From Gandjariella thermophila (GTDB taxonomy: Bacteria > Actinomycetota > Actinomycetes > Mycobacteriales > Pseudonocardiaceae): a DNA stretch of 64,000 nucleotides. Under the pieces are notes generated by a model. The model saw only the letters and a list, made by a program, of their open reading frames with translations. It made no database searches and had not been told where the DNA came from. The stretch's first letter is position 1. The number at the start of each line of letters is the position of its first letter. The stretch lies in NCBI RefSeq assembly GCF_005405885.1, contig NZ_BJFL01000006.1, positions 124,001 to 188,000 of the forward strand, read 5' to 3'. Of the stretch, positions 28,854-38,091 are shown piece after piece. A program made the position numbers and the translations under genes.

Positions 28854-29458
28854 TCATCCACCGTCCGCAAAGCGCGCTCTACGCCCAGTTCGGCACGGTC
28901 ACCAAGAGCCGCCGCAGCATCGCGGAGCCTGCGCCGCGTCGTCCTCCCCTGTTGAAGGGCGTCGATCACAGCACTGGCGAGCAGTTCGTCCGGCATCGCC
29001 TCGGCGGCACACTCGGCGATCGCGCGGGGCACCGTGGTGACGGTGTATGCACCACGGTCCTCCCGGTACTCCGGTGGCGTCACCACGTGGTGCAGCACCA
29101 CGAAGTCCGACTTGCGCCGGAAGCCGGGCGGCACGGAGAGGTGAACCTTCGCAGGATCGACGTCGCCCAGGTTGTGCGCCGCCAGTGCGCTCTGGTGGCT
29201 GACCACCGCCTGTCCCTTCGCCCACAGCCACGCCCGCACCAGGTGGTCGTCGTCGGACACCGGCCACTCGCGGAGCCGGAAGAGACCGCGCTCCACCCGG
29301 ATCCAGTTGCCGTGATCGACGTGGAACTTCTGGTTCTGGTAGGTGCAGCCGAGGCGCAGTGCCTGCGCCGCGGTGAAGTAGCCGTGCTGACGCGCGGCAA
29401 CCTCGGCGACCGCACGGCGGCGGTCCTGTCGCGACGTTCGCACCGGACGATCATACAC
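28850..29458 (-). CDS. abiEi: AbiEi-family antitoxin / transcriptional repressor
   Basis: A 202-residue AbiEi protein. The N-terminal winged-helix (VAARQHGYFTAAQALRLGC) is followed by the C-terminal domain containing VVSHQSALAAHNLGDVDPAKVHLSVP and VTTVPRAIAECA. AbiEi antitoxins both neutralise AbiEii and repress their own operon by binding inverted repeats. The GTG 29458 is 13 bases downstream of the expected transcription start; an internal GTG six residues on is also possible. Confidence 0.9.
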   Translation of the reverse strand: MYDRPVRTSRQDRRRAVAEVAARQHGYFTAAQALRLGCTYQNQKFHVDHGNWIRVERGLFRLREWPVSDDDHLVRAWLWAKGQAVVSHQSALAAHNLGDVDPAKVHLSVPPGFRRKSDFVVLHHVVTPPEYREDRGAYTVTTVPRAIAECAAEAMPDELLASAVIDALQQGRTTRRRLRDAAAALGDRAELGVERALRTVDE

Positions 29459-29463
29459 GGCGG

Positions 29464-29513
29464 AAAACTACATTGTTATAGTAGTTTTGAGCATCAAGAT
29501 CGTCAAAAACTAC
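29464..29513 (-). promoter_or_regulatory. abiE promoter with three operator half-sites
   Basis: On the minus strand TTGACG (29501-29506) and TACTAT (29478-29483) are 17 bases apart, a strong sigma-A-type promoter for abiEi. AAAACTAC at 29464-29471 and GTAGTTTT at 29481-29488 form a perfect inverted repeat covering the -10. A third copy, AAAAACTAC at 29505-29513, overlaps the -35. This matches known AbiEi autoregulation through inverted repeats. The block is AT-rich in a GC-rich genome. Confidence 0.75.
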
Positions 29514-29516
29514 AAG

Positions 29517-31991
29517 TCAGCCAGCCCGGAACAGGCGCCGACCTAGGTCATCGATGGCTTCATGGAGCTGTTCCGCCCCGCCGAACACCCGTGCGATCTC
29601 CAGGACGCTGCCGCGCTCGGACAGCGGCGCCGTCCTGAGAGCACTGGTCGACAGGTCGTCGATGCCATGGGCAGCGTACTTGTCCAGGATGGTCGTCAGG
29701 ACCTGACGGGCCTCGGGAGACAACCCATCGAGGTACTCGCGCTCGCGCGCGGTGAAGCGCGCGACGCGTTCCCGGCGCGACATCAGCGGCCAGTCCCACG
29801 CGAGGTAGAGCAGGAGGTCGATCGGATCGCAGTCGGGCTGGTGCAGGCGGACGCTCAATTCGTCCACATCGAACAACAGCGCATCACCGAGAAGTTCGCG
29901 CAGTTCCCTGCGGCCCCTGACGGTTGCCCACTGTTCCAGCAGTTCGGCCGGTCCCTGGCCGAGGGCCTGCGCGCGCTGGCGCACCCAGCGCTCCAGCCGG
30001 ACGGGACGTAGACCGCCGTCGACGGCGTCCATGATGTAGAGCTGTTCGCCGACCAGGTGCACGTCATAGCCGTCGACCACGTGCTTCCGAGAACGCCGGG
30101 TGATGTCATCGATGGCATCGGGATCGCGCACCACCTCGTCGTGGCCAGGTTCGCCGCCGTCCGGAGGAAGCTCTCCGGCGTCCTGCTGCTCGTACTCCGG
30201 TTCGGGCTCGGCCAGTTCCGGTTCGTCATCGACCTCCAGCGGCTCCGGGACGTTCTCCTGTGGCTCGGTGCCGTCGACGTCACGCACCCGAACCGGTGGC
30301 CCATCGAAGTTCGGGTCCTCGAACTTCCGGGTGGCGCCGGTGAAGTCGATGATGGTGAAGTACTCCTTGCCCGAGTCCGGGGCGAGCCTGGTGCCTCGAC
30401 CGATGATCTGTTTGAACTCGACCATCGACTCGATCCGTCGGAACAGCACGATCGTGCGCACGGTCGGTACGTCCACGCCGGTGGACAGCAACTGCGAGGT
30501 GACCGCGACCACCGGCGTCGGGGAGTCCTCGCGCTGGAAGTCGTCCAGGAGTTCCACTCGGTCACGCTCGTTGGACGTGATGCGCACGACCCACCGACCG
30601 TTGTAACGCCGCATGAGGTCGGAGTTCAGGTTGACGAGTTCCTCGCGCATCCGGGCGGCGTGTTCCTGGTCGACGCAGAATATGATCATCTTCTGCGCCT
30701 CACCGGTGCGGCGCAGGTACTCCGTCAGGTACCGGGCGACTTCCCTGGTGCGTTCTGGGAGGACGAGTGTTCGCTCGAACTGGGCGAGGCCGTAGGTGCC
30801 CGCCGGGACGAGCTGACCGGCCCGGTCCACGGTGCCTTCCGGGATGTCCACACCGTCGATGTCCCGGTCGAGGCGTGCCCGGATTACCTCGAACGGTGCG
30901 AGGAAACCGTCAGCGATGCCATCACGCAGGCTGTAGGTGTAGATCGGTGCGCCGAAGTAGCCGATGGTGTCTCGGTCGCCCTCCTGGACCGGCGTTGCCG
31001 TCATCCCCAGCTTGACCGCCGTTTTGAAGTGGTCCAGGACCTCGCGCCAAGAGGAGGACGCCGAGGCGCTGCCCCGGTGGCACTCGTCAACGATCACGAG
31101 GTCGAAAAAGTCGCGCTCGAACTCCTCGAACAGCGCCGAGCGTTCCTCACCACCCGCGTCGAGAGCCTGATAGAGGGCGAAGTAGAGGTTCTTCGCCTTG
31201 CTGACGTTGCCCCTGATCCTCGTGACTGGCCCGTCCTCGCCGTCACCGAACATTGGGCGGAAATAGTCCCGCAGCGGCTGGGTCACCAGGACGTCGCGGT
31301 CGGTCAGGTAAAGGACTCGCGGCCGAGGTTCTTGGTGACGTGCACCTCGAGGCCAGTGGTTCTTCCACAGCACGTACACCAACTGCGCGGCCAGGGCCGT
31401 CTTGCCGGTGCCCGTGGCCATTACCAGCAGCAGCTTGCGGTCGCCAGCGGCAATCCGCCGGAGCGTCCGCTGTAGCGCGACATGCTGGTAGTAGCGCGGC
31501 AGCTTGGGGTTACCCCGCATGTCCTGGGCGTCGCGGCTGTACGGGGTGGTGAAGAAGCGGATCGCCAGGTCAGAGGCGAGTTCAGACGCTTCGCGGTAGT
31601 AGTCCCACACCTCGTCAGGCGACCGGAAACGAGCGACGTGACGTTCGGTCTGCCGGCGCATGTCGATCTCGATGATCTCGTCGCCGTTGGTCGCGTATGC
31701 GAGCGGCACGTCCAGCTTCTGCGCGTAGCGGCGAGCCTGCTGGACGCCGTCCCGGACGTCCTTGATCGAACTTTTGCATTCCACCACGCAGATCGGGTGA
31801 CCGGCGTGCAGCAGGGCGAAGTCGGCCCGCATCGGCCTATCCCGCCGCACCCTGCCCTGCACCACCGTGCGCGGCTCCCCGGTGATCGGGTACTCCTGCC
31901 GCCACGTGTGTTCGCTCCACCCGGCGTCGCGAAGCCGGGGCACGACGTGGTTGCGGATTGTCATGGCTTCGGGCCGCGGCAGCTCCGGCAC
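29517..31991 (-). CDS. hsdR: Type I restriction enzyme endonuclease/translocase subunit HsdR
   Basis: An 824-residue protein. The N-terminal nuclease domain has the PD-(D/E)xK signature in ADFALLHAGHPICVVECKSS. The SF2 translocase motor follows: Walker A MATGTGKTALA, DEAH-type VIVDECHRGS, GMTATP, and QIIGRGTRLAPD. The C-terminal domain is of the EcoEI type, with an acidic linker (EPEPEYEQQD). The motor moves DNA past the methyltransferase complex and cuts when unmethylated sites meet. GTG 31991 is used (GGAAGG upstream). It is separated from abiEi by 58 bases. Confidence 0.93.
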   Translation of the reverse strand: MPELPRPEAMTIRNHVVPRLRDAGWSEHTWRQEYPITGEPRTVVQGRVRRDRPMRADFALLHAGHPICVVECKSSIKDVRDGVQQARRYAQKLDVPLAYATNGDEIIEIDMRRQTERHVARFRSPDEVWDYYREASELASDLAIRFFTTPYSRDAQDMRGNPKLPRYYQHVALQRTLRRIAAGDRKLLLVMATGTGKTALAAQLVYVLWKNHWPRGARHQEPRPRVLYLTDRDVLVTQPLRDYFRPMFGDGEDGPVTRIRGNVSKAKNLYFALYQALDAGGEERSALFEEFERDFFDLVIVDECHRGSASASSSWREVLDHFKTAVKLGMTATPVQEGDRDTIGYFGAPIYTYSLRDGIADGFLAPFEVIRARLDRDIDGVDIPEGTVDRAGQLVPAGTYGLAQFERTLVLPERTREVARYLTEYLRRTGEAQKMIIFCVDQEHAARMREELVNLNSDLMRRYNGRWVVRITSNERDRVELLDDFQREDSPTPVVAVTSQLLSTGVDVPTVRTIVLFRRIESMVEFKQIIGRGTRLAPDSGKEYFTIIDFTGATRKFEDPNFDGPPVRVRDVDGTEPQENVPEPLEVDDEPELAEPEPEYEQQDAGELPPDGGEPGHDEVVRDPDAIDDITRRSRKHVVDGYDVHLVGEQLYIMDAVDGGLRPVRLERWVRQRAQALGQGPAELLEQWATVRGRRELRELLGDALLFDVDELSVRLHQPDCDPIDLLLYLAWDWPLMSRRERVARFTAREREYLDGLSPEARQVLTTILDKYAAHGIDDLSTSALRTAPLSERGSVLEIARVFGGAEQLHEAIDDLGRRLFRAG

Positions 31992-32154
31992 CGTCTATCG
32001 CCCCTTCCGTAGATCAGCAGTAAGGGTGCCAGGGATCATCGGCTCGGGTGAAGGAGTCGTTACGCCAGCGCGATGGATGGGGCGCCGAGTGTCAGCGCCA
32101 CCACCCTGAGGCACCAGATGCGGTGCGCCGACAGGCCAGTGGGACGATCGCCTC

Positions 32155-33150
32155 GTGGCGGACTCACGGCTGGACACGGTCGGCACCGTGGCGGTGTACG
32201 CGGTGCCGATGCGGGACCGGTTCCGGGGGATCACCGTGCGGGAGGGGGCGCTGCTGCGTGGCCCGGCCGGTTGGGGAGAGTTCTGCGCCTTCGGTGACTA
32301 CGACGACGCCGAGTGCGTGCCGTGGCTGGCCTGTGCGCTGGAGTCGGCGCGCGGGGACTGGCCGGCGCCGGTACGGGACCGGGTCCCGATCAACTGCACG
32401 GTGCCCGTCGTCCCGCCGGAGCGGGCGCGGGAGATCGTCGCAGCGTCCGGCTGCCGCACGGCCAAGGTGAAGGTGGCCGACCCCGGGTCGTCGATCGCCG
32501 AGGACTGCGACCGGCTCGCCGCGGTGCGGGACGCCCTGGGGCCGGGCGGCCGGGTGCGGGTGGACGCCAACGCGGCCTGGGACGTGGACACTGCGTTCCG
32601 GGCCATCCGGGATCTGGACAGGGCGGCCGGCGGGCTGGAGTACGTGGAGCAGCCCCGCCGGACGGTCGAGGAACTGGCCGAGGTGCGCCGCCGGGTGGAC
32701 GTGCGGATCGCCGCGGACGAGTCGATCCGCCGCGCCGAGGACCCGCTGAAGGTAGCGGTGGCCGGCGCGGCGGACGTGGCGGTGCTCAAGGTCGCGCCGC
32801 TCGGTGGGGTGCGCCGGGCGCTGGCGGTGGCCGAGGCGTGCGGGCTGCCCTGCGTGGTGTCCTCCGCGGTGGAGACCAGCGTCGGACTGGCCGCCGGGCT
32901 GGCGCTGGCCGGCGCGCTGCCTGAACTGGACTTCGCCTGCGGGCTGGGCACGCTGTCCCTGCTGCGCGCCGACGTGGTGGCCGAGCCGCTTTGCCCGGTG
33001 GACGGCTGGCTGCCGGTGCCGCGCGGCGCGCCCGCCCCGGACGGCGCGTTGCTGGACGCCGTCACCGCGGACGAGCCGACCGCCGCCCGCTGGCGGGACC
33101 GGCTCGCCCGGGTGGACGCCCTCATTCGCGGTTCGTATTCCGCGGGCTGA
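32155..33150 (+). CDS. menC: o-Succinylbenzoate synthase MenC
   Basis: A 331-residue enolase-superfamily enzyme of menaquinone synthesis, dehydrating SHCHC to o-succinylbenzoate. The catalytic lysine motif TAKVKV, metal-ligand aspartate in RVDANAAWD, glutamate in YVEQPRRTVEEL, aspartate in IAADESIRR, and second lysine in AVLKVAPLGG are present. This set and the short length fit the actinobacterial MenC. GTG 32155 is chosen at the start of the conserved domain. Dipeptide epimerases share the fold, but the sequence pattern fits MenC better. Confidence 0.87.
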   Translation: MADSRLDTVGTVAVYAVPMRDRFRGITVREGALLRGPAGWGEFCAFGDYDDAECVPWLACALESARGDWPAPVRDRVPINCTVPVVPPERAREIVAASGCRTAKVKVADPGSSIAEDCDRLAAVRDALGPGGRVRVDANAAWDVDTAFRAIRDLDRAAGGLEYVEQPRRTVEELAEVRRRVDVRIAADESIRRAEDPLKVAVAGAADVAVLKVAPLGGVRRALAVAEACGLPCVVSSAVETSVGLAAGLALAGALPELDFACGLGTLSLLRADVVAEPLCPVDGWLPVPRGAPAPDGALLDAVTADEPTAARWRDRLARVDALIRGSYSAG

Positions 33151-33195
33151 ACGGGGGATTCCGAGGCGCTCGAAACCGCGTCCAGCCCGCGGAAT
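33137..33195. terminator. Bidirectional terminator between menC and coxG
   Basis: A 13-bp perfect inverted repeat, ATTCCGCGGGCTG (33137-33149, including the menC stop region) with CAGCCCGCGGAAT (33183-33195), with a 33-base loop, separates two convergent genes. Confidence 0.65.
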
Positions 33196-33201
33196 GCGGG
33201 T

Positions 33202-33906
33202 TCAGCCGCGGTTGCGGAGGACGAAGTAGACGATCAGTGCGAGGGCGATCACCCCGACGACGGGAAGCACGCGCTTGAGGACCGGACCGGCGGCGGTGCC
33301 GAGCAGGTTGAGCGCCTCCGGCTCGGCGGCGGGCTGCTGCGCCTGCGGCGCGCCGCCGGACCCCGCGGTTTCCGCGCCGGCCTTCCCGGCTCCGGTGGTC
33401 TCGGCGGACTCGCCGGCCGGCTCCGCGGTGGCCGACTCGGCGGCGGTCTGTCCGGCGACCGGCTCCGGGGCCAGCCGGGCGGCGAGGTTGGTCGCGAACG
33501 TGTTGAGGATCTTCCCACCCACGTCGGTGATCATGCCGCGGCCGAGTTGGGCCGGCCGGCCGGTGATGCTCAGGTCGGTGGTGACGTTGGCCGTGGTGCC
33601 CGAGCCGTCCGGGCGCAGCTCCACGGAGACCGTGGCCGAGGCGGTGCTGTTGCCCCGCACGTCCTTGCCGGACGCCTTCATCACGGCCTTCCGGTTCTGC
33701 TCGTCGGTCTCCACGAACTGGCCGGAACCCTTGTAGGTCAGGTTCACCGGGCCGAGCTTGACCTTGACCGAGCCGTCGAACTCGCCGCCCTCCACCCGTG
33801 ACAGCGTTGCGCCCGGCATGCACGGGGCGACGAGCTCCGGATCGAGCAGCGCCTTCCACACCACGTCGATCGGGGCGGGCACGCTGAACTGGTGCTCCAA
33901 CTGCAT
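33202..33906 (-). CDS. coxG: CoxG-like SRPBCC protein with C-terminal membrane anchor
   Basis: A 234-residue protein. Residues 1-150 are a SRPBCC domain of the carbon monoxide dehydrogenase subunit G family (LEHQFSVPAPIDVVWKALLDPELVAPCMPGATL is the family start, then GSVKVKLGPVNLTYKGSG). An Ala/Glu/Pro/Gly-rich linker leads to one C-terminal membrane helix (RVLPVVGVIALALIVYFVL). CoxG recruits Cox enzymes to the membrane in Oligotropha and can bind quinone in mycobacteria. It is the last gene of the cox operon. Confidence 0.9.
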   Translation of the reverse strand: MQLEHQFSVPAPIDVVWKALLDPELVAPCMPGATLSRVEGGEFDGSVKVKLGPVNLTYKGSGQFVETDEQNRKAVMKASGKDVRGNSTASATVSVELRPDGSGTTANVTTDLSITGRPAQLGRGMITDVGGKILNTFATNLAARLAPEPVAGQTAAESATAEPAGESAETTGAGKAGAETAGSGGAPQAQQPAAEPEALNLLGTAAGPVLKRVLPVVGVIALALIVYFVLRNRG

Positions 33907-34008
33907 CGTCTAACGACCTCCTCCGCACGCGCCGGCCGTGCCCGGCACCCCGTCACCGGGGCGCCGGGCACGGTCCGCGGGTGGTACCGAGCCGGTTGGT
34001 GGAAACGC

Positions 34009-34863
34009 TCAGCCGGCCGCCGCAGCGGTCACCGCCCGGCTGGTGAGCACCTCCACCAGGTGACGCCGATAGTCTGCGTCGGCGTTGGCGTCGGTGACCG
34101 GTTGGGTGCCCTCCGCGGCGTGCTGCGCGGCCGCCCTGATCGTCTCAGCGGTGGCCGGCCGGCCGATCAGCGCCTCCTCCACGCCACGCGCACGCACCGG
34201 GGTGGACGCCATGTTGGTCAGCCCGACCCGCGCCTCGGCGATGCTGCCGCCGTCGACCCGGACCGCGGCCGCGACCGCCACGATCGACCACGCCTGAGCC
34301 ACCCTGTTGAACTTCTCGTAGTGCGCGCCCCAGCCACTGAACTTGGGCACCCGCACCTGGACCAGCAACTCGTCCGGGGCCAGCGCGGTGGTGAAGTAGT
34401 CGACGAAGAAGTCCTCCGCCGGTACCGTGCGCCGGCCGTTCGGCCCGGCCACCACCATCTCCGCGTCCAGCGCCAGCGCAGGGGCGAGCAGGTCGCCGGC
34501 CGGGTCGGCGTGCGCGAGCGACCCGCCGAACGTGCCGCGGTGCCGCACCTGCGGGTCCGCGACCGTGTCGGTGGCCAGCGCGAGCAGCAGCGCGTGCTGC
34601 CGCACCAGGGGGTCACGCTGCACGTCGTAGTGCGTGGTCATGGCCCCGATCACGAGCCGGTCGCCGTCCTCGTGGACGCCGCGCAGCTCGGCGATCCGGC
34701 CCAGGTCGACCACGGTGGACGGCGCGGCCAGCCGCATGCGCAGCACGGGCAGCAGGCTCTGCCCGCCGGCGAGCACCTTGGCGTCCTCACCGGCCTCGGC
34801 CAGCGCCCGCACCGCTTCCTCCACGGTGGACGGTGCAACGTAGTCGAACGCCGAGGGGATCAC
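34009..34863 (-). CDS. coxM: Molybdenum hydroxylase FAD subunit (CoxM)
   Basis: A 284-residue FAD-binding subunit. It starts [21 protein letters not shown] and contains the first FAD loop KVLAGGQSLLPVLRMRLAAP, the second loop ATVADPQVRHRGTFGGSLAHADPAGD (shown here only by its core RGTFGGSLAHADPAGD), and a C-terminal CO_deh_flav_C domain. It passes electrons from the 2Fe-2S subunit to the quinone or other acceptor. GTG 34863 overlaps the coxL stop by four bases. Confidence 0.93.
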   Translation of the reverse strand: MIPSAFDYVAPSTVEEAVRALAEAGEDAKVLAGGQSLLPVLRMRLAAPSTVVDLGRIAELRGVHEDGDRLVIGAMTTHYDVQRDPLVRQHALLLALATDTVADPQVRHRGTFGGSLAHADPAGDLLAPALALDAEMVVAGPNGRRTVPAEDFFVDYFTTALAPDELLVQVRVPKFSGWGAHYEKFNRVAQAWSIVAVAAAVRVDGGSIAEARVGLTNMASTPVRARGVEEALIGRPATAETIRAAAQHAAEGTQPVTDANADADYRRHLVEVLTSRAVTAAAAG

Positions 34864-37310
34864 TGGTCACCTCCGTCGATGGAGCCGAGGCCACCGCCGG
34901 CTTCCGCACCGGTGGCCATCTCGGTGGGCGCCGCCCCGGCGCCACGATGGATGGCGTGCCACACGCGCATCGGCGTGCACGGCATGTCCACGTCGTTGAC
35001 GCCCAGGTGGCGCACCGCGTCCACGACGGCGTTGACCACCGCCGGCGTGGAGGCGATCGTGCCCGCCTCGCCGACGCCCTTGACACCCAGCGGGTTCGTG
35101 GTCGCCGGGGTCTCGGTGCGCGCGGTGGTGAAGGTGGGCAGGTCCGCCGCGGACGGCACCAGGTAGTCCGCCAGCGTCGCCGTGGTCAGCGTGCCCATCT
35201 CGTCGAACACCGCCTCCTCGTAGAGCGCCTGGGCGATGCCCTGCGCCAGGCCGCCGTGCACCTGGCCCTCCACGATCAGCGGGTTGACCACCTTGCCCAC
35301 GTCGTCCACGCAGACGTAGGAGCGGATCCGCACCCGACCCGTCTCGGTGTCCACCTCGGCCGCGCACAGGTGGGTGCCGTGCGGGAAGGAGAAGTTCTCC
35401 GGGTCGAAGGTGACCTCGGCGTCCAGGCTGGGTTCCACGCCCTCGGGCAGGTCGTGCGCGGCGAACGCGGCGAGCGCCACCTCCTGGATCGCGGTGCCCC
35501 GGTCGGTGCCGCGCACGGCGAACCGGCCGGCGGTGAACTCCAGGTCGTCCTCGGAGCATTCGAGAAGGTGCGCGGCGATCTTGCTGGCCTTCTCGATCAC
35601 CCTGTCCGCGGCCATGGCCGCCGCGACCCCGCCCACCGACAGCGAGCGGGAACCGTAGGTGTCCATGCCCTTGTGCGCGGACTGGGTGTCCCCGTGGATC
35701 ACCTCGACGTCCTCGAACGGCACGCCGAGCTTGTCCGCGATGATCTGGCTCCACGCCGTCTCGTGGCCCTGGCCGTGCGGCGAGCTACCGGTGATCACCT
35801 CGACCTTGCCGGTGGCCAGCATGCGGATCGCCGCATGCTCCCAGCCGCCCGCCCCGTAGGACAGCGAGCCGAGCACCCGGGACGGGGCCAGCCCGCACAT
35901 CTCGGTGTAGGTGGACACGCCGATGCCGAGCTGCACGGCGTCCCCGCGCTCCCGGCGTTCGGCCTGCTCCCGGCGCAGCGCCTGGTAGTCGAACAGCCGC
36001 TTGGCCTCCTCGGTGGCCGCCTCGTAGTTGCCGGAGTCGTAGGTCAGCCCGGCCACCGTGGTGTACGGGAACTCCTCGTGCTTGATCCAGTTCTGCTCGC
36101 GCACCTCCAGCGGGTCCTTGCCCAGCTCGGCGGCCAGCTCGTCCATCATCCGCTCGATGGCGTAGGTGGCCTCCGGCCGGCCGGCGCCCCGGTAGGCGTC
36201 GGTCCACGTCTTGTTGGTGAAGACGTTGGTGCAGCTGAACCGGTACGCGGGCAGCTTGTAGATGGCGTTGAACATGAACGCGCCGAGAATCGGGATGCCC
36301 GGGGTGACCAGGCCGAGGTAGGCGCCCATGTCGGCGAGCAGGTCGACCTTGAGGCCGAGCAGGGTACCGTCCCGCCGGGCGGCCAGGGTGAGCCGCTGGA
36401 TCTGGTCCCGGCCGTGGTGCGCGGAGACCATGCTCTCCGAGCGGCTCTCCGTCCACTTCACCGGACGACCGATCCGCCTGGCGGCCAGGAAGGTCAGCAC
36501 CTCCTCGGGGGTGACCTGCAGCTTGCCGCCAAACCCACCGCCGACGTCCGGCGCGATCACCCGGATCTTCTGCTCCGGTACGCCGAGCGTCATGGCCAGC
36601 ATCAGCCGCAGAATGTGCGGCACCTGGGTGGCCGACCACATGGTGATCTGCTCGCCGGTCGGGTCGACCACCACCGAGCGGGGTTCCATGAACGCCGGGA
36701 TCAACCGCTGCTGCCGGAAGCGCCGTTCCAGCACCACGTCGCCGCGCTCGCGGGCCTCGGCGATCACCCGGTCCACGTCCTCGCCGGTGCCCGCCTCGCC
36801 GGAGTCGAACACCCACGTCGCGCACCTGTTGGTGCCGAGGTCCTGGTGGACCAGCGGAGAGCCGTCGGCCAGCGCGGCCTCCATGTCCAGCACCACCGGC
36901 AGGTCCTCGTAGTCCACGTCGATCGCCTCGACGGCGTCCCGCGCCTCGGCCGCGCTGCGGGCGACCACCAGGGCCACCGGCTCGCCGGCGAAGCGCACCT
37001 CGTCCACGGCGAGGGCGGGGTGCTGGGGCGAGGCCATGTCCGGGGTGATCGGCCACGCGCACGGCAGGCTGCCCTGCTGCTCGGCCAGGTCCGTGCCGGT
37101 GAGCACGGCGATCACGCCGGGCATCGAGCGGGCCGCCTCCGCGTCCAGGCGGGAGATCTTCGCGTGCGCCAGCGGGCTGCGCAGCACCGCCATGTGCAGC
37201 AGCCCGGGTAGCGCGATGTTGTCCGTCCACCGGGTCCGGCCGGTGATCAGGCGCGCGTCCTCCTTGCGGCGCCGGGGCCGGCCGAGTTCCGGTTCGATCG
37301 TCGCGGTCAT
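34860..37310 (-). CDS. coxL: Form II CO-dehydrogenase-like molybdopterin subunit (CoxL)
   Basis: An 816-residue molybdopterin-cytosine-dinucleotide subunit of the xanthine-oxidase family. The active-site motif reads AYRGAGRPE, the signature of form II enzymes; true CO dehydrogenases (form I) have AYRCSFR. Molybdopterin-contact segments are [24 protein letters not shown] and the catalytic-glutamate region [10 protein letters not shown]. The substrate is therefore not certain to be CO. ATG 37310 overlaps the stop of a 13-codon bridge frame that follows coxS. Confidence 0.93.
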   Translation of the reverse strand: MTATIEPELGRPRRRKEDARLITGRTRWTDNIALPGLLHMAVLRSPLAHAKISRLDAEAARSMPGVIAVLTGTDLAEQQGSLPCAWPITPDMASPQHPALAVDEVRFAGEPVALVVARSAAEARDAVEAIDVDYEDLPVVLDMEAALADGSPLVHQDLGTNRCATWVFDSGEAGTGEDVDRVIAEARERGDVVLERRFRQQRLIPAFMEPRSVVVDPTGEQITMWSATQVPHILRLMLAMTLGVPEQKIRVIAPDVGGGFGGKLQVTPEEVLTFLAARRIGRPVKWTESRSESMVSAHHGRDQIQRLTLAARRDGTLLGLKVDLLADMGAYLGLVTPGIPILGAFMFNAIYKLPAYRFSCTNVFTNKTWTDAYRGAGRPEATYAIERMMDELAAELGKDPLEVREQNWIKHEEFPYTTVAGLTYDSGNYEAATEEAKRLFDYQALRREQAERRERGDAVQLGIGVSTYTEMCGLAPSRVLGSLSYGAGGWEHAAIRMLATGKVEVITGSSPHGQGHETAWSQIIADKLGVPFEDVEVIHGDTQSAHKGMDTYGSRSLSVGGVAAAMAADRVIEKASKIAAHLLECSEDDLEFTAGRFAVRGTDRGTAIQEVALAAFAAHDLPEGVEPSLDAEVTFDPENFSFPHGTHLCAAEVDTETGRVRIRSYVCVDDVGKVVNPLIVEGQVHGGLAQGIAQALYEEAVFDEMGTLTTATLADYLVPSAADLPTFTTARTETPATTNPLGVKGVGEAGTIASTPAVVNAVVDAVRHLGVNDVDMPCTPMRVWHAIHRGAGAAPTEMATGAEAGGGLGSIDGGDQ

Positions 37311-37348
37311 GCTGCTACCGCCTCCCTCACGCGCTCGATCCGGCTCAT
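37307..37348 (-). CDS. 13-codon bridging mini-ORF between coxS and coxL
   Basis: A short frame [13 protein letters not shown] starts at ATG 37348, which overlaps the coxS stop (ATGA), and ends with a TGA that overlaps the coxL ATG (ATGA). It has GGGAGG upstream. It would keep ribosomes moving from coxS to coxL across a gap that otherwise has no overlap. Whether the peptide itself matters is unknown; a chance frame of this size is possible. Confidence 0.4.
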   Translation of the reverse strand: MSRIERVREAVAA

Positions 37349-37875
37349 TCCCCGCCTCCCACGGCGTGCGCGGTGGCGCCCTCGCTGACCCGCTCCACCT
37401 CGGGGCCGGCGCCGGGCCGCATCCGCTCGGCGGCGTCCCGCACGGCCCGCACGATGTTCTGGTAGCCGGTACACCGGCACAGGTTGCCCTCCAGCCCCTG
37501 CCGCACCGCGTCCTCGGTCGGCTCGGGGTTGTCGGCCAGCAGGTCGATCGCCTGCATGATCATTCCGGGCGTGCAGAACCCGCACTGCAGCGCGTGGTTG
37601 TCGTGGAACGCCTGCTGCACCGGGTGCAGTTGGCCGTCCCTCGCCAGCCCCTCGATGGTGGTGACCTCGCAGCCGTCGGCCTGCACGGCGAGCACCGAGC
37701 AGGACTTCACACTGTGGCCGTCGAGGTGGACGGTGCAGGCGCCGCAGTTGCTCGTGTCGCAGCCGACCACGGTGCCCACCTTGCCGAGCCGTTCCCGCAG
37801 GTACTGCACCAGCAGCATGCGTGGCTCGACCTCATCGCTGTACGTGACTCCGTCGACGGTGACGGTGATGCGCAT
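37345..37875 (-). CDS. coxS: Molybdenum hydroxylase 2Fe-2S subunit (CoxS)
   Basis: A 176-residue iron-sulphur subunit. The plant-type 2Fe-2S motif is [22 protein letters not shown] and the second cluster is in [11 protein letters not shown] and [10 protein letters not shown] (quoted in separate short pieces). It mediates electron transfer from the molybdenum centre to FAD. A Gly-rich tail of about 20 residues follows the domain. The gene starts after a 216-base gap from xdhC that contains strong palindromes, so it may have its own promoter. Confidence 0.95.
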   Translation of the reverse strand: MRITVTVDGVTYSDEVEPRMLLVQYLRERLGKVGTVVGCDTSNCGACTVHLDGHSVKSCSVLAVQADGCEVTTIEGLARDGQLHPVQQAFHDNHALQCGFCTPGMIMQAIDLLADNPEPTEDAVRQGLEGNLCRCTGYQNIVRAVRDAAERMRPGAGPEVERVSEGATAHAVGGGE

Positions 37876-38005
37876 GGGCCCTCCATGACGTGCCCGCGCG
37901 GTGCGCCCGCCGTATGAACCCGGGCGCCCGGCTCGGCTCCCACGGCAAGGCTCCCCACGCGTCGGTGACCGGACTCACACCGGAGCCTCCCCCTCATGGC
38001 GGCGT

Positions 38006-38056
38006 GGGACAAGTCCCGGAGGGCCCTCCGTGCTGTTCCAGATGGCGGAACAGCAC
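38006..38056. promoter_or_regulatory. Two palindromes upstream of coxS
   Basis: GTGCTGTTCC-N7-GGAACAGCAC (38030-38056) is a perfect 10-bp inverted repeat and GGGAC-AA-GTCCC (38006-38017) is a second palindrome beside it. They lie between xdhC and coxS, both on the minus strand. The 27-bp symmetry and spacing fit a dimeric regulator operator better than a terminator, but both are possible. Confidence 0.45.
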
Positions 38057-38091
38057 ACGGTAGCTCGGTCAGCGGCCGCCGGCGCGGGTGA

